Below the pieces are notes generated by a model. It saw only the letters and a program-made list of their open reading frames with translations. It ran no database searches and was not told the DNA's origin. Position numbers and translations under genes: made by a program. DNA of 36,960 nt from Occallatibacter sp. (GTDB lineage Bacteria; Acidobacteriota; Terriglobia; Terriglobales; Acidobacteriaceae), in NCBI GenBank assembly GCA_031296305.1, contig JARLFZ010000033.1, positions 1 to 36,960 of the forward strand, given 5' to 3'. Shown piece by piece: positions 6,889 to 17,187 of the stretch; position 1 is the stretch's first letter; each line of letters opens with the position of its first letter.

Positions 6889-8289
6889 ATGCAAAGCACC
6901 TATAACGGACTTGAGCTGCCCAAAAACGGCCAGCCGATCGACTACAAGGACGGGCAGTTTTCCGTTCCCGACCATCCCATCATCCCCTTCATCGAGGGCG
7001 ACGGCACAGGACGCGACATCTGGAAGGCCTCGCAACGGGTCTTCGACGCCGCCGTGGAAAAAGCCTACGGCGGCAAGCGCGCCATCCGCTGGTTTGAGAT
7101 TTTTGCCGGCGAAAAAGCCTTCCGGCAATTCTCCAACTGGCTGCCCGACGATTCCGTGGCTGCGGCCCGGGACCTGCGCGTCTCCATCAAGGGGCCGCTC
7201 ACTACGCCGGTCGGCGGAGGCATTCGATCTCTGAATGTAGCATTGCGCCAGATTCTCGATCTCTACTCCTGCGTGCGCCCGGTGAAGTATTACCAGGGCG
7301 TGCCCAGCCCGGTGAAGCATCCTGAGCAGGTCGACATCGTGATCTTCCGCGAGAACACCGAGGATGTGTACGCGGGCATTGAGTTCAAAGAAGGCTCGGA
7401 AGACGCCGCGCGGCTGATCGCCTTTCTGAATGACGACCTCTTGGCCAAAACCAAGAAGAGAGTGCGCACAGATTCGGGCGTAGGCATCAAGCCTATTTCC
7501 ATCTTTGGCACCAAGCGGCTGGTGCGCGCAGCCATTAAACATGCACTGGAGTCTGGCCGCAAAACGGTAACGCTGGTGCACAAGGGCAACATCCAGAAAT
7601 TCACTGAGGGCGCATTCCGCGAGTGGGGCTACGAGGTGGCCACCGAGGAGTTCCGCGACCAGACCGTGACCGAACGCGAGAGCTGGATCCTCGGCAACGT
7701 GGATTCGAAACCCGGTCTGACGATAGAAGAGAACGCCGCGCTCATCGAGCCCGGCCTCGAATTCGGCAACCAGGCCTTCCGCGATTCGGTGTACGCAGAG
7801 ATCAAATCCGTCCTCGATTCAATCGGAAAATCGCACGGCAACGGCGCATGGAAATCGAAGATCCTGGTCAACGATCGCATCGCCGACTCCATCTTCCAGC
7901 AGATCATTATTCGCCCGTCGGACTACAGCATTCTAGCCACACCCAACCTGAACGGGGATTACATCTCCGACGCGGCCGCAGCGCAGGTTGGCGGCCTGGG
8001 CATCGCACCCGGCGCCAACATCGGCGACGGCTACGCGGTCTTTGAGGCGACGCACGGCACCGCACCCAAGTACGCTGATAAGGACGTCATCAATCCCGGC
8101 TCGGTGATTTTATCGGGCGTGATGCTGCTCGAGTTCATCGGCTGGAAAGAAGCGGCGCAGATGATCGAAAGTGCGATGGAGAAGACCATCCAGCAGAAAT
8201 TCGTCACCTACGACTTCGAGCGGCAACTTTCCGGCGCGACGAAGGTCGGAACGAGCGAGTTTGCTACGCGGATTATCGGGAACATGTAG
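6889..8289 (+). CDS. icd: Isocitrate dehydrogenase (NADP-dependent)
   Basis: The enzyme oxidises isocitrate to 2-oxoglutarate and CO2 in the TCA cycle. It has the [12 protein letters not shown]-terminal block, [11 protein letters not shown] (carrying the phosphorylatable serine position of E. coli Icd), [27 protein letters not shown] and [17 protein letters not shown]. The KY pair in that last motif indicates NADP. At 466 residues it is about 50 longer than E. coli Icd, mostly through extra sequence around residues 260-310, as in some cyanobacterial enzymes. I chose ATG 6889; a TTG at 6865 would add eight residues. It is followed by mdh in the same direction. Confidence 0.95.
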   Translation: MQSTYNGLELPKNGQPIDYKDGQFSVPDHPIIPFIEGDGTGRDIWKASQRVFDAAVEKAYGGKRAIRWFEIFAGEKAFRQFSNWLPDDSVAAARDLRVSIKGPLTTPVGGGIRSLNVALRQILDLYSCVRPVKYYQGVPSPVKHPEQVDIVIFRENTEDVYAGIEFKEGSEDAARLIAFLNDDLLAKTKKRVRTDSGVGIKPISIFGTKRLVRAAIKHALESGRKTVTLVHKGNIQKFTEGAFREWGYEVATEEFRDQTVTERESWILGNVDSKPGLTIEENAALIEPGLEFGNQAFRDSVYAEIKSVLDSIGKSHGNGAWKSKILVNDRIADSIFQQIIIRPSDYSILATPNLNGDYISDAAAAQVGGLGIAPGANIGDGYAVFEATHGTAPKYADKDVINPGSVILSGVMLLEFIGWKEAAQMIESAMEKTIQQKFVTYDFERQLSGATKVGTSEFATRIIGNM

Positions 8290-8400
8290 CGGAGCTAGCG
8301 GTGCTAGCCGCGCTTCGTGCGTGTTAGCGGAGTTAGACGGGCCTTTTTCTAACTCCGCCAGCCCCGCTAACGCCGCTAACTCCGCTCACAATTCACCAAG
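8290..8400. repeat. Hairpin-forming GCTAGC/GTTAGC repeat between icd and mdh
   Basis: The spacer is built from variants of gctagcggtgctagc and gttagcggagttag. The best stem is gcggagttag at 8327-8336 pairing with ctaactccgc at 8349-8358 across a loop containing ccttttt. It could weaken read-through from icd, but it lacks a terminal U-tract after the stem, so terminator function is doubtful. Confidence 0.5.
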
Positions 8401-8408
8401 GAGAACTC

Positions 8409-9335
8409 ATGCGAAAGAAAATCACCATCGTCGGCGCAGGCAACGTAGGCGCCACGGCCGCGCACTGGATCATGGCCAAAGAACTGGCCGATGTGGTGCT
8501 TATCGATGTGGTCGAGGGCGTGCCTCAGGGCAAGGCTCTCGATCTGAGTCAGGCACAGCCCATCGAACGCTCTGACGTACACATCCACGGAACCAACGAC
8601 TACGCCGATACGGCCGACAGCGACGTTGTGATTATCACAGCGGGCATTCCCCGCAAGCCCGGCATGAGCCGCGACGACCTGTTGCACACCAATTTCAAGA
8701 TCATGTCCGACGTGGTTTCGAAGGTGGTTACCTATTCACCTGAGACGATTCTCATCGTTGTATCCAACCCGCTGGACGCGATGGTGCAGACCGCCTATCG
8801 CCAATCGGGCTTTAACCGCGAGCGGGTGTTGGGCATGGCAGGCATCCTGGACTCGGGCCGCTTCAAGGCGTTCATCTCCGAAGAGCTGAAAGTGAGCGTG
8901 AACAACATGAGCTGCCTGGTTCTGGGCGGCCACGGCGACACCATGGTGCCGCTTGTAGGCCACACCACCGTGGCCGGCATTCCCATTACCGAGTTGCTTT
9001 CAAAGGAGCGGATCGACGCGATTGTGCAGCGTACCCGCGACGGCGGCGCCGAGATTGTGAAGCATCTCAAGACCGGCAGCGCCTACTACGCGCCTTCAGC
9101 AGCCGCGGTGGAGATGGCCGAGGCCATTCTCAAAGACAAAAAGAAGGTTCTGCCCTGCGCGGCTTATCTCGAAGGCGAATACGGAATCTCCGGCTATTAC
9201 ATTGGAGTGCCCTGCAAACTGGGCGCCGGAGGCCTTGAGGAGATCATTGAGATCAAGCTCACGCCCGAGGAAGACGCGGCGCTGAAGAGGAGCGCTGAGG
9301 CGGTGAAGGAGCTTTGCGCGGTGATCGGAGTTTAA
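8409..9335 (+). CDS. mdh: Malate dehydrogenase (LDH-like)
   Basis: The 308-residue protein oxidises malate to oxaloacetate with NAD. It shows the Rossmann [10 protein letters not shown] loop, an aspartate ending strand two ([11 protein letters not shown] preference), the mobile-loop [14 protein letters not shown] with arginine marking malate rather than lactate use, VVSNPLDAM, and the catalytic histidine in [11 protein letters not shown]. It belongs to the LDH-like tetrameric MalDH group used by many non-proteobacteria. An aaggagaactc ribosome-binding site precedes the ATG. It is paired with icd upstream, so two TCA steps are adjacent. Confidence 0.96.
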   Translation: MRKKITIVGAGNVGATAAHWIMAKELADVVLIDVVEGVPQGKALDLSQAQPIERSDVHIHGTNDYADTADSDVVIITAGIPRKPGMSRDDLLHTNFKIMSDVVSKVVTYSPETILIVVSNPLDAMVQTAYRQSGFNRERVLGMAGILDSGRFKAFISEELKVSVNNMSCLVLGGHGDTMVPLVGHTTVAGIPITELLSKERIDAIVQRTRDGGAEIVKHLKTGSAYYAPSAAAVEMAEAILKDKKKVLPCAAYLEGEYGISGYYIGVPCKLGAGGLEEIIEIKLTPEEDAALKRSAEAVKELCAVIGV

Positions 9336-9350
9336 GTACGGTAATGCTGA

Positions 9351-9397
9351 AATGATTGCGGCGCGCACATTGCGATTTGTGCGCGCCGCATTCATTT
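9351..9397. terminator. Bidirectional terminator between mdh and phoU
   Basis: tgcggcgcgcaca at 9357-9369 pairs perfectly with tgtgcgcgccgca at 9378-9390 around an 8-base loop. After one mismatch the stem extends by aatga (9351-9355) with tcatt (9392-9396). It lies between two convergent genes, so it can serve both. The T-run after the stem is short. Confidence 0.8.
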
Positions 9398-9432
9398 GCA
9401 GAGCTAGAAGCGAGGAGCTAGAAGCTGGTCCT

Positions 9433-10104
9433 TCAGTCGATCACCAGGCTCAATTCGTGGCGCAGGTCGGCGCCGCGGACCCAGAAAATCACGTCGGTAG
9501 CGATATTCGACGCGTGATCGGCAATGCGCTCCAGATTTTTCGCCACCAGGATGCCGTTCATCGCCTGCTGCGTAAACTGCGGCTTCTCCTCGATCACCTT
9601 AAGCAGATCGCTATGCGCGCGGCGGTTCATGCGGTCGATCTCGTCGTCCATGCCGCGCACGGTTTCGGCCAGTTGCGCGTCGCCTTCCAGCAGCGCCTGC
9701 AGCGCGGTGCGGATCATCTCTCCGGCAAATTCGCCCATGGCGGCAAAATCCGCCGGCAGCTCTACATCGTCGAGGGGCAGAATCTCCTTGGTTCGCCGCG
9801 TGATGCTCATGGACTGATCGCCGATCCGCTCCAGGTCGCCGTTGATCTTGATTACGGCCAGAATAAATCTCAAATCGATGGCCATCGGCTGTTCCTTGGC
9901 GAGCAGTTCGTAGGCCATCTCGTCCAGCTCGCGCTGCGCGGTGTCGATCGCCCTTTCGTTCTGCTTCACAAACTTGCACAGGCCCTTGTCGCGCCGCAGA
10001 TAGGCCTCCAACGCGGACTCGACAGCCTGCTGCGCCAGCGCTGCCATGGCCAGAAGCTTGTCCTTGAGTTCAGCCAACTGCTGTTGAAAGTGGATACGCG
10101 GCAC
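9433..10104 (-). CDS. phoU: Phosphate signalling protein PhoU
   Basis: The 223-residue all-helical protein has the two PhoU repeats, seen as two copies of the metal-binding ERI/D motif: INGDLERIGDQSMSITRR and VAKNLERIADHASNIATDV. PhoU restrains the phosphate sensor kinase and Pst transporter when phosphate is plentiful. I chose the GTG at 10104, which gives MPRIHFQQQLAELKD and sits nine bases after ggagga; a TTG at 10143 is less likely. No pst or phoBR gene lies in the window, so this phoU is a single gene here, convergent with mdh. Confidence 0.93.
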   Translation of the reverse strand: MPRIHFQQQLAELKDKLLAMAALAQQAVESALEAYLRRDKGLCKFVKQNERAIDTAQRELDEMAYELLAKEQPMAIDLRFILAVIKINGDLERIGDQSMSITRRTKEILPLDDVELPADFAAMGEFAGEMIRTALQALLEGDAQLAETVRGMDDEIDRMNRRAHSDLLKVIEEKPQFTQQAMNGILVAKNLERIADHASNIATDVIFWVRGADLRHELSLVID

Positions 10105-10186
10105 TAAAGTGTTTCCTCCATCTCCCCATTGTGCATCAAGCAAGATTACAGGAGTACAAATTTCCGTGAATGCACCAGAAGTGCTA

Positions 10187-11533
10187 TTACCGGCGGAATG
10201 GGTTCTGATTTGAACTTAGCGACGGGCGCGGCGCCTCGATCTTGCCCAGCAGGAACAGATACCCCGCAATGCCGACGGCCAGGTATGCGCCCGCAACAGC
10301 AAAGGCCCACGCGTAGGAGTGAAACGCCGACACCAGGTAACCTGTCAAAATCGAGGCGGTAATTCCGGAAATCTGACCGCAGAAATTGATAATTCCGCCC
10401 ACTTTCCCCACATTTCCGCGCGCGGCGATGAGCGAGGGAAGCGACCAGGCCACCGGCGCGGCGGCAGCCAGCCCCCCGAGCGAAACGCTGATCCACACCA
10501 GGGCCTGGGTGGCGTTGTGCGCATGAGCCGCGCCCAGAATGCCCAGCCCGAAGGCCGTTCCACCAATCAGCACCACGCGGCGCACCGTGCTCGAATTGCA
10601 GCCGCGCTTCACCAGAAAGTCCACCAGCCAGCCGCCGATCGCGAGGTCGGTCGCGGTGGCGAAGAACCAGGGCACGCTGGTGTAAACGAACGAATGCAGC
10701 AGATCGATGTGCAAGGTCGACGACAAATAGGTCGGCAACCAGTAGAGCAGCAGATAGAACACGTAGTTATACGCGCCGAAGCCCAGCGCGAGACCTAACA
10801 CTTTGCGCTGCGCAATCAACTGGCCCAGCGAAGACGCTTCTTCTTCATCGTGTTCCTGCGCGCCCTGCGAACTGTTGCGGTCGTCAATGTAACGGCGCTC
10901 GATCTCGGTCAATTCCGGGTCGTCGCCGGGATCGCGATAGACGCGCGAGAAATAAATAAAGTAGGCGAAGCTGATGGCGCCGGTAAACGCAAAACTCCAG
11001 CGCCATCCTGTGTGGATGAGCACGATCCCGATGATCGGAACCCCAATGGCCGAGGCAAACTTTGCCGCGGCATCGTTGAGCGCTGTGGCAAGACTGCGTT
11101 CGCGCGCCGGAAACCACAGGCCGATGGCCTTGGCGTTGGCGGGAAATGCCGGCGCTTCGCCCACGCCGAGCAGAAAACGCGCTCCGAAGAAGCCGCCCAG
11201 ATTCGGCGTAGCCGCCGCCGCAAACGAGGCCGCGCTCCAGAGAAAAGTGCCCACGCGCCCGACGCGCCGCACGCCGAATTTGTCGAGAATCACGCCGATG
11301 GGAAGCTGGCACGCGGCGTAAGTCCAGTTATAGGCGCTCGAAAGATAGCCAAAAACCACGTCCGAGATGCCGAAGGCGCCGATCAGCGCATTGTGCGATA
11401 CGGAGAGATTGACGCGGTCGAAGTAGTTGACGAGAATGCCGATACCGAGCAGCCACGCGATGCGCCAGCGCCGGCCGGGAATCGCCGCAGGCGGATGAGA
11501 ATCGTGGTTCGCGAGGATTTGGTCATTTTGCAC
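10187..11533 (-). CDS. MFS transporter, anion:cation symporter (sugar-acid) type
   Basis: The 448-residue protein has about 12 membrane segments and a charged central loop (DDPELTEIERRYIDDR, then DDRNSSQGAQEHDEEE), as in the ACS family that includes glucarate, galactonate and hexuronate carriers. The family signature NYFDRVNLSVSHNAL in helix 1 is clear, with YNWTYAACQLPIGVILDKFG in helix 2 and GVGEAPAFPANAKAIGLWF following. Start is GTG at 11533. It lies downstream of the xylonate dehydratase and ketodeoxypentonate dehydratase genes on the same strand, so a pentonate such as D-xylonate is the likely cargo. A two-hairpin repeat sits 11 bases before its start. Confidence 0.88.
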   Translation of the reverse strand: MQNDQILANHDSHPPAAIPGRRWRIAWLLGIGILVNYFDRVNLSVSHNALIGAFGISDVVFGYLSSAYNWTYAACQLPIGVILDKFGVRRVGRVGTFLWSAASFAAAATPNLGGFFGARFLLGVGEAPAFPANAKAIGLWFPARERSLATALNDAAAKFASAIGVPIIGIVLIHTGWRWSFAFTGAISFAYFIYFSRVYRDPGDDPELTEIERRYIDDRNSSQGAQEHDEEEASSLGQLIAQRKVLGLALGFGAYNYVFYLLLYWLPTYLSSTLHIDLLHSFVYTSVPWFFATATDLAIGGWLVDFLVKRGCNSSTVRRVVLIGGTAFGLGILGAAHAHNATQALVWISVSLGGLAAAAPVAWSLPSLIAARGNVGKVGGIINFCGQISGITASILTGYLVSAFHSYAWAFAVAGAYLAVGIAGYLFLLGKIEAPRPSLSSNQNPFRR

Positions 11534-11544
11534 GACCGGAGACG

Positions 11545-11610
11545 TCCCTCAGGGGCTAAAGCCCCAATGTTTATGCGCCTTTTTCGGCACGACTGAAGTC
11601 GTGCCCTTTC
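11545..11610 (-). repeat. Two-hairpin interspersed repeat, copy upstream of the MFS gene
   Basis: Hairpin one is ggggctaaagcccc at 11552-11565 and hairpin two is the perfect ggcacgactgaagtcgtgcc at 11586-11605, followed by ctttcg. Orientation relative to the downstream minus-strand gene is the same as at aguA. It separates the FAH-family dehydratase stop (11641) from the transporter start (11533). Confidence 0.87.
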
Positions 11611-11640
11611 GCGGCGCCATTTATGCAACAGGTACCTGGG

Positions 11641-12528
11641 TCAGTCTTGTGTCTTGCCGCTGGCCGGGAGCGGCCCGCTCTGCACCACGTCGTTTTCCAG
11701 TGTGCCGATGCGATCGATAGTGATGCGAATTCTGTCGCCCACGGCCAGCGAAAACTCGTCCGGCGGCACAATGCCGGTTCCTGTCATCAGAAACACGCCG
11801 TTAGGAAAGCTGTTTTCGCGGAACAGATACTCCGCCAGTTCAGTGATCGGTCGTTTGAGCTCGGCCAGATTTGTCGATCCGCTGAAGACCGTCGCTCCCC
11901 GGCGCTCAATTTCCACACCGAGGGGTGTTTCCTTGGGCAGCGGCTCGCTTGCCACCAAAATGCACGGGCCCAGCGCACAACTGCGGTCGTAGACCTTGGC
12001 CTGGGGAAGATAGAGCGGGTTCTCGCCTTCGATGTCGCGCGAACTCATATCGTTGCCCACGGTGTAGCCGACGATCCGGCCACGCGCGTCAAGAAGCACC
12101 GTCAACTCGGGCTCCGGAACCGACCACTTTGCGTCCCGGCGAATGTGCACCTCCTGGCCCGGCCCCGCTACATGTTCGGGGCTGGATTTGAAGAAAAGCT
12201 CCGGACGCTTCGCCGTGTACACGCGGTCGTAAAAATCGCCGCCACCTGCATCCTTTGCCTCGGCCATGCGGGCGCTGCGGCTGCGATAGTAGGTGACGCC
12301 CGCGGCCCACACGCTCTGGCTTTCGAGCGGCGCAAGCACTTTTCGCGGATCGAAATTCACAGCCGGCTTCGCGCCGGCAACCAGCGACACCAAATATCCC
12401 GCCAGATCGGCATGGTTCACAATCGCGTCCCAACTCTCGATGGGGATGCGATAGTAGCGTCCCTCGTGCTCCACATAGCTCACATTCGCGTGTCGGCCGT
12501 GGATTTGTGCTGTTCGATAAAGCTTCAC
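11641..12528 (-). CDS. FAH-fold 2-keto-3-deoxypentonate dehydratase
   Basis: The 295-residue protein belongs to the fumarylacetoacetate hydrolase superfamily. Its length and motifs match 2-dehydro-3-deoxy-D-arabinonate dehydratase (KdaD) of Sulfolobus: metal ligands E139 and E141 in [10 protein letters not shown] and D160 in [20 protein letters not shown]. The reaction would remove water from 2-keto-3-deoxy-pentonate to give 2,5-dioxopentanoate. The GTG start at 12528 overlaps the stop of the YjhG-type dehydratase by four bases, so the two are translationally coupled. Other FAH-type hydrolases share the fold; the assignment depends on the KdaD-like motif and the neighbours. Confidence 0.85.
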   Translation of the reverse strand: MKLYRTAQIHGRHANVSYVEHEGRYYRIPIESWDAIVNHADLAGYLVSLVAGAKPAVNFDPRKVLAPLESQSVWAAGVTYYRSRSARMAEAKDAGGGDFYDRVYTAKRPELFFKSSPEHVAGPGQEVHIRRDAKWSVPEPELTVLLDARGRIVGYTVGNDMSSRDIEGENPLYLPQAKVYDRSCALGPCILVASEPLPKETPLGVEIERRGATVFSGSTNLAELKRPITELAEYLFRENSFPNGVFLMTGTGIVPPDEFSLAVGDRIRITIDRIGTLENDVVQSGPLPASGKTQD

Positions 12529-14555
12529 GTGCGTTTCTCCAGTCTTGCCACAATCTGATCCACATCGTAAACGCAGCCGGCCCATACGCCGCCACTGGCC
12601 TGCACCAGGGCTGCCCAAAGTCTCGTATCCGCGGGTAGTTCCGGATGCGGCGCAAGGTCGGCTCGGGGACTGCGCTGCGCCAGCCGCTGCGCACCTTCCT
12701 CGGCGTCAAAACTCTCGCCAGCTTCGCCCACAAGATTGACCGATCCGGCAAGCCCCACCCGGTCAATCATAATTTCGATGCGGTCGCCGTCGTGCACTTT
12801 GCCGATGGCGCCGCCGGCCAACGCCTCGGGCGAGATGTGGCCGATGCACGCACCCGTGGAGACGCCGCTGAAGCGCCCATCGGTGAGCACCGCCACGTGC
12901 TTGCAATGCGGCAGTTGCTTGAGCGCCGCGGTGATCTGGTAAATCTCCTGCATGCCAGCGCCCGCGGGCCCGCTGCAGATGAGGACAATCACGTCGCCCT
13001 CAATGATATCGCCGGCTTTGATGGCTTGGATCGCCGCGGCTTCGGTGACAAACACCCGCGCCGGACCTATGTGCCGGTAGACATGATCCGCGCCGACGAG
13101 CGATGGATCGATGGCGGTGCTCTTTACGACCGATCCCTCCGGCGCCAGATTGCCGATGGGGAAACAGACTGCCGACGTAAGGCCGCGAGAATGCGCGCGA
13201 TCGGCCGACATGATCACGAGATCCGGATCGATTCCGTCCTTCTCCTGCAAGCGGCGTCGCAGCGCTGCCCGGCGTGGGCTTTCACGCCACCAGTCCAGGC
13301 ACGTGTCCAGCGTTTCGCCGCTCACCGTTTTGACCTTCACGTCCAAGAGCCCATGGGCGCGCAGTTCCAGCATCACTTCGGGCACGCCTCCGGCCAGAAA
13401 CACTTGCACGGTGGCGAAGTTGCGCGGGCCGTTGGGCAGGGCGTCCACCAAGCGCGGAACCAGGCGATTGACCTCGACCCAATCTGAAACGGAGAGTTGT
13501 GGCAAGCCCGCCGCATGCGCAATGGCCGGCAGATGAATGAGAAGGTTTGTCGATCCGCCGAAGGCAGCTTTCACGATCATGGCGTTGTAGATGGACGCAG
13601 GCGTGAGGATGTTGCCGACGCCCATGCCCAGCGAATGGAGGCGCAGAATCGCGCGGGCGGAACGGCGCGCGGCATCCAGCCAGATGGGTTGGCCCGAGGG
13701 CGCAAGCGCGGTGTGCGGCAGGGACAGTCCCAGCGCCTCGCCCACCACCTGCGAGGTGGCCGCGGTGCCCAGAAACTGGCACCCGCCCCCAGGCGAAGCG
13801 CATGCCCGGCAGCCCACCTCGGCGGCATGTTCCAGCGTGATGTGGTTCTGCGCAAAGCGCGCGCCGATGGTCTGCACCTTGGCCGCGTCCTCGCCTTGCT
13901 CAGGCAGCAACGTGACCCCGCCGGGAACCAGCACCGCTGGCTTCGGCCCCAACGACGCCAACGCCATCATCATCGCCGGAAGACCTTTGTCGCACGTGGC
14001 CACGCCGATTACGCCTTTGCCCGTGGGCAGCGAGCGAATCAATCTGCGAAGAACTGTCGCGGCATCGTTGCGAAAGGGCAATGAGTCCATCATGCCGGTG
14101 GTGCCCTGTGTGCGGCCGTCGCAGGGGTCGGTGCACGCGCCGGCAAATGGCGTGGCGCGCAACGATTTCAGCTCGCGGGCAGCTTCGGCGACAAGCAGAC
14201 CCACTTCCCAGTGGCCGCTATGAAAGCCGAGTGCGATGGCTTCGCCGTTTTCCGCGCGCAGGCCGCCGTGTGTGCTCAGGATCAGGAATTCGGGGTCGAG
14301 CAGCCGCGCGGGATCCCATCCCATGCCGGCATCCTGCGTCAGCCCGAAGAGATTCCCGGAGGGCTCGGTAAGCAGCATCTCCGCGGTAAGCGGCAGCACT
14401 CCGGCGGGACCCGGCGCGTGCGTGGCCACCTCAAGTAAATCTGCGCCGGTCGACTCCAATACCGAACTTAACGGAATGTCTTTGATGGGGAAGCCCTTTC
14501 CGCGTTCAGTATAGTGGACGCGGGCGGGCTCGCGATCCCACCCATTCGCCCCCAA
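12525..14555 (-). CDS. D-xylonate dehydratase, YjhG/YagF family
   Basis: This IlvD/EDD-superfamily enzyme closely follows E. coli YjhG along its length: [87 protein letters not shown] and [19 protein letters not shown]. The cysteines in those first three motifs are expected to hold the iron-sulfur cluster. It dehydrates D-xylonate to 2-keto-3-deoxy-D-xylonate. The start is unsettled: the TTG at 14555 lies in the loop of a hairpin, and homology begins around residue 30 (the TTG at 14459 is another option). The true protein is probably about 645-655 residues. It is coupled to the FAH-type dehydratase. Confidence 0.92.
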   Translation of the reverse strand: MGANGWDREPARVHYTERGKGFPIKDIPLSSVLESTGADLLEVATHAPGPAGVLPLTAEMLLTEPSGNLFGLTQDAGMGWDPARLLDPEFLILSTHGGLRAENGEAIALGFHSGHWEVGLLVAEAARELKSLRATPFAGACTDPCDGRTQGTTGMMDSLPFRNDAATVLRRLIRSLPTGKGVIGVATCDKGLPAMMMALASLGPKPAVLVPGGVTLLPEQGEDAAKVQTIGARFAQNHITLEHAAEVGCRACASPGGGCQFLGTAATSQVVGEALGLSLPHTALAPSGQPIWLDAARRSARAILRLHSLGMGVGNILTPASIYNAMIVKAAFGGSTNLLIHLPAIAHAAGLPQLSVSDWVEVNRLVPRLVDALPNGPRNFATVQVFLAGGVPEVMLELRAHGLLDVKVKTVSGETLDTCLDWWRESPRRAALRRRLQEKDGIDPDLVIMSADRAHSRGLTSAVCFPIGNLAPEGSVVKSTAIDPSLVGADHVYRHIGPARVFVTEAAAIQAIKAGDIIEGDVIVLICSGPAGAGMQEIYQITAALKQLPHCKHVAVLTDGRFSGVSTGACIGHISPEALAGGAIGKVHDGDRIEIMIDRVGLAGSVNLVGEAGESFDAEEGAQRLAQRSPRADLAPHPELPADTRLWAALVQASGGVWAGCVYDVDQIVARLEKRT

Positions 14556-14568
14556 AACGGGCGAATGG
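14542..14568. repeat. Hairpin between the SDR and xylonate dehydratase genes
   Basis: ccattcgccc at 14542-14551 pairs with gggcgaatgg at 14559-14568 across a 7-base loop. No T-run follows, so it is not an obvious terminator; it may stabilise or process the operon mRNA, or be another intergenic repeat. Confidence 0.55.
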
Positions 14569-14606
14569 ATGGGGCACGGAGGGATTTGTTTTCAAGCGGG
14601 CAAAGG

Positions 14607-15353
14607 CTAATAGGCCGTCAGGCCTCCGTCGATTGCGAGCGCAACGCCGTTGATGAACGCGGCTTCGTCGCTGGCGAGATAGACGAACGCATTGGCGACG
14701 TCGGCCGTGCTGGCCAGCCTTCCCAGCGGAATTTCGCCCAGTCTCTCCGCCCGGCGCTCCGGATCCTTGAGCATGTTCTGCACCAGGGCCGTCTCCACGG
14801 TGCTCGCGTGGATGGAGTTGCAGCGGATATTGTCTTTCGCGTAGCGCACGGCCACCGACTTGGTGAGCATGGTCAGTGCGCCCTTGGTCGTGGTGTAGGT
14901 TTCGTTGGTGAACTTGTGGCCCACCAGGCCGCATATCGACGACATGTTGAGAATGACCCCTCCACCGCCGGTTCTCATGATGGGAAGGGCGTGCTTGATG
15001 CCGATGAACGGCCCACGCACGTTGACCGCGATCATGGCGTCAAAGGACGCCACGTCCATTTCCTCAATATTTTTTCTGATGTTGATGCCCGCGTTGTTCA
15101 CGAGGATGTCGAGCCGTCCGGCGCGCTCAAGTACGGTCGCAAACGCTGCCTTCCAGCTCTCCTCGGAGGTGACGTCGAGGAGAACAAAGGTTGCGCCAAT
15201 CGATGCGGCGGTTTTTTCTCCCTCGACCTGATTCGTGTCGGCCACAAACACCGAGGCGCCTTCCTCCTGGAACTTCCGGGCAATCTCCGCGCCGATTCCT
15301 CCGGCGGCGCCGGTAATCAGGGCAACCTTGCCGGAAAGATGTGCCGCACTCAC
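14607..15353 (-). CDS. Short-chain dehydrogenase/reductase
   Basis: The 248-residue classical SDR has the TGAAGGIGAEIA cofactor loop, D39 at the end of strand two (NAD preference), NNAG at 86-89, and the active-site set N111, S139, Y153 and K157 (ETYTTTKGAL). The substrate is not evident. Given its place, a sugar or polyol oxidation is likely, and D-xylose 1-dehydrogenase or a sugar-acid dehydrogenase are candidates. The GTG start at 15353 overlaps the garR stop by four bases, so it is the last gene of the tkt-garR operon, about 50 bases before the xylonate dehydratase gene. Confidence 0.88.
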   Translation of the reverse strand: MSAAHLSGKVALITGAAGGIGAEIARKFQEEGASVFVADTNQVEGEKTAASIGATFVLLDVTSEESWKAAFATVLERAGRLDILVNNAGINIRKNIEEMDVASFDAMIAVNVRGPFIGIKHALPIMRTGGGGVILNMSSICGLVGHKFTNETYTTTKGALTMLTKSVAVRYAKDNIRCNSIHASTVETALVQNMLKDPERRAERLGEIPLGRLASTADVANAFVYLASDEAAFINGVALAIDGGLTAY

Positions 15354-16246
15354 TTGGCGCCTCCCTTACGGACCTTGACCGCGGCGAGCTTTTCATAGAA
15401 CTGGATCACGCCGCCGTGGTCGTCGCTCTGCTTTCCATCGACCTTGAGAGCTTGCATGATCTCCATGATTTGAGCGGTGAGCGGGATGGGGGTGCCGTTT
15501 TCATGGGCCGTATCGAGAGCATTCTGCAGGTCCTTGATGTGCAGCTCGATCCTGAATCCGGGCTTGTAGTTTCCCTCGAGAACCATGGGAGCCTTGGCGT
15601 TGAGAACGGTGCTTCCAGCCAGGCCGCCTTTGATGGCGTTGAAGACCCGCTCCGGATCCACTCCAGCCTTGGTGGCGAGAACAAAAGCCTCAGACATCGC
15701 GGCGATGTTCAGCGCGACAATGATCTGGTTTGCAAGCTTGGTCACGTTGCCCGCGCCAATATCTCCGCAGAGAACCGCGCTCGCTCCCATCTTCAGCAAT
15801 ACATCCTTCACACCCTCGAAAATGGCTTCCTTGCCGCCCACCATGATGGCGAGCGTGCCGTCGATGGCCTTTGGCTCGCCGCCCGAGACCGGGGCGTCAA
15901 GCATCTCCACGCCCTTCTTTGCGAGCTCTGCGGCCACTTCGCGGCTGGCAAGGGGCGCAATGGAGCTCATGTCGACGAGCACACTTCCTGGCCTGGCTCC
16001 CTCGATCACGCCGCCATCGCCCAACACAGCCTTTTTCACGTGGGGCGAATTGGGCAGCATGGTAATGATCAGTTCGTTGCGCGAAGCCACGTCGCTGGGT
16101 GACGTGCCCGCCGTCGCGCCCGCTTCAACCAGTTCCTTCACCGGCGCCTCGACGACGTCGTACACGACCAGCGTGTGGCCCGCCTTGAGCAGATTCTTCG
16201 CCATGGGCTTGCCCATGATGCCCAGTCCAATAAATCCGATGTTCAT
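15350..16246 (-). CDS. garR: Tartronate semialdehyde reductase (2-hydroxy-3-oxopropionate reductase)
   Basis: The 298-residue beta-hydroxyacid dehydrogenase matches E. coli GarR strongly: GFIGLGIMGKPMAKNLLKAG, ITMLPNSPHVK, VDMSSIAPLASRE, LDAPVSGGEPKAIDGTL, IGAGNVTKLANQ with catalytic K170, and the C-terminal PGFRIELHIKDLQNALDTAH. It would reduce tartronate semialdehyde to D-glycerate. D30 ending strand two suggests NAD rather than NADP. It overlaps the transketolase C-terminal gene and the SDR gene by four bases each. No glyoxylate carboligase, hydroxypyruvate isomerase or glucarate pathway gene is present, so the source of the aldehyde is not evident. Confidence 0.9.
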   Translation of the reverse strand: MNIGFIGLGIMGKPMAKNLLKAGHTLVVYDVVEAPVKELVEAGATAGTSPSDVASRNELIITMLPNSPHVKKAVLGDGGVIEGARPGSVLVDMSSIAPLASREVAAELAKKGVEMLDAPVSGGEPKAIDGTLAIMVGGKEAIFEGVKDVLLKMGASAVLCGDIGAGNVTKLANQIIVALNIAAMSEAFVLATKAGVDPERVFNAIKGGLAGSTVLNAKAPMVLEGNYKPGFRIELHIKDLQNALDTAHENGTPIPLTAQIMEIMQALKVDGKQSDDHGGVIQFYEKLAAVKVRKGGAK

Positions 16247-17187
16247 TTCCTGCCTCCTTTGAGCAACGTCTTAATGGTACTGGCAACAGCATCCGAGGTG
16301 AGCCCGAAATGCACCAACAATTCGGGATAGCCCTCTGCCGAGATGCCGAAGCTGTCGGGTATGCCCACGAACTCCACGGGCGCGTGACTGACCCCGCGCA
16401 GCGCCTCGACCACGGCCGAACCGATTCCGCCGATGATCGAATGCTCTTCGGCGGTAACGATGGCGTCCACGCCGCCGGCGTAGCGGATGATCGCCTCGCG
16501 GTCCAACGGCTTGATGGTGCTGACGTCGAGCACTCGCACCGAGATTCCCTCCGTGGCTAGCGCCGTTGCTGCCTCAAGAGAACGCGAAACCATGACTCCC
16601 GCGGCAAAGACTGCGGCGTGGCTTCCATCGCGGAGCATCGTCACTTTACCAATGGAGTAAGGCTCATCTGCCGGAGACACGAATGGAAGATCGTTGCGGT
16701 TGATCCTGAGGTACACCGGCCCCGGCCAATCCAGGAGGCAGTCCATCATCTTTTCCACTTCGATGGAATCGGCGGGGCAAAGCACCGTCATATTCGGAAG
16801 CGCCCGCATGAGCGCGACGTCCTCGATGCCCTGGTGGGTCTTGCCGTCGCCGAAGTCCGAAAGCCCGGCGCTCGACCCGCAGATGCGCACGGGCAGATTC
16901 GGAATGCAGATGGAATTGCGGAGCTGATCGTAGTCCCTTCCCGTGGCGAACACCGCAAACGAGTGAATAAACGGGATCATCCCGGTAAGAGCAAATCCCG
17001 CCGCGGTGGACGCCATGTTCTGTTCGGCGATTCCCATCTGGAAGTACCGGTCAGGGAATTCCGCCTGGAACATTGCGGACTGCGTGGACTTGCCGAGGTC
17101 CGCCTCAAGGGCTACCACTCGCTTATCCTTCGTTCCCAGCCGGACGAGGCTGGCGCCATACGCGCTTCTCAGGTTCGGTGAAGTCAT
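16243..17187 (-). CDS. Split transketolase, C-terminal subunit (pyrimidine-binding half)
   Basis: The 314-residue protein corresponds to the PYR plus C-terminal domains of transketolase. It carries EADLGKSTQSAMF, the catalytic glutamate in MGIAEQNMASTAAG, and DGKTHQGIEDVALMRALPNM, followed by a C-terminal domain from about residue 190. It needs the partner encoded upstream to bind thiamine diphosphate. The two genes overlap by four bases, which favours equal expression. Split transketolases in catabolic operons include the apulose-4-phosphate enzyme (AptAB) and sulfoglycolytic SqwGH, so the substrate may not be a standard pentose phosphate. Confidence 0.92.
   Translation of the reverse strand: MTSPNLRSAYGASLVRLGTKDKRVVALEADLGKSTQSAMFQAEFPDRYFQMGIAEQNMASTAAGFALTGMIPFIHSFAVFATGRDYDQLRNSICIPNLPVRICGSSAGLSDFGDGKTHQGIEDVALMRALPNMTVLCPADSIEVEKMMDCLLDWPGPVYLRINRNDLPFVSPADEPYSIGKVTMLRDGSHAAVFAAGVMVSRSLEAATALATEGISVRVLDVSTIKPLDREAIIRYAGGVDAIVTAEEHSIIGGIGSAVVEALRGVSHAPVEFVGIPDSFGISAEGYPELLVHFGLTSDAVASTIKTLLKGGRK

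Noticed and set aside
14510..14555. TTG at 14555 as the firm start of the xylonate dehydratase
   Set aside because: It lies in a hairpin loop and family similarity starts about 30 codons later; I kept the coordinate only because no better start codon is visible.
14542..14568. Terminator between the SDR and xylonate dehydratase genes
   Set aside because: The stem is good, but no T-run follows on either strand, and the genes on both sides appear to belong to one metabolic unit.
14514..15398. 294-codon plus-strand frame opposite the SDR gene
   Set aside because: The minus strand encodes an SDR with all active-site residues; the plus reading has no domain.
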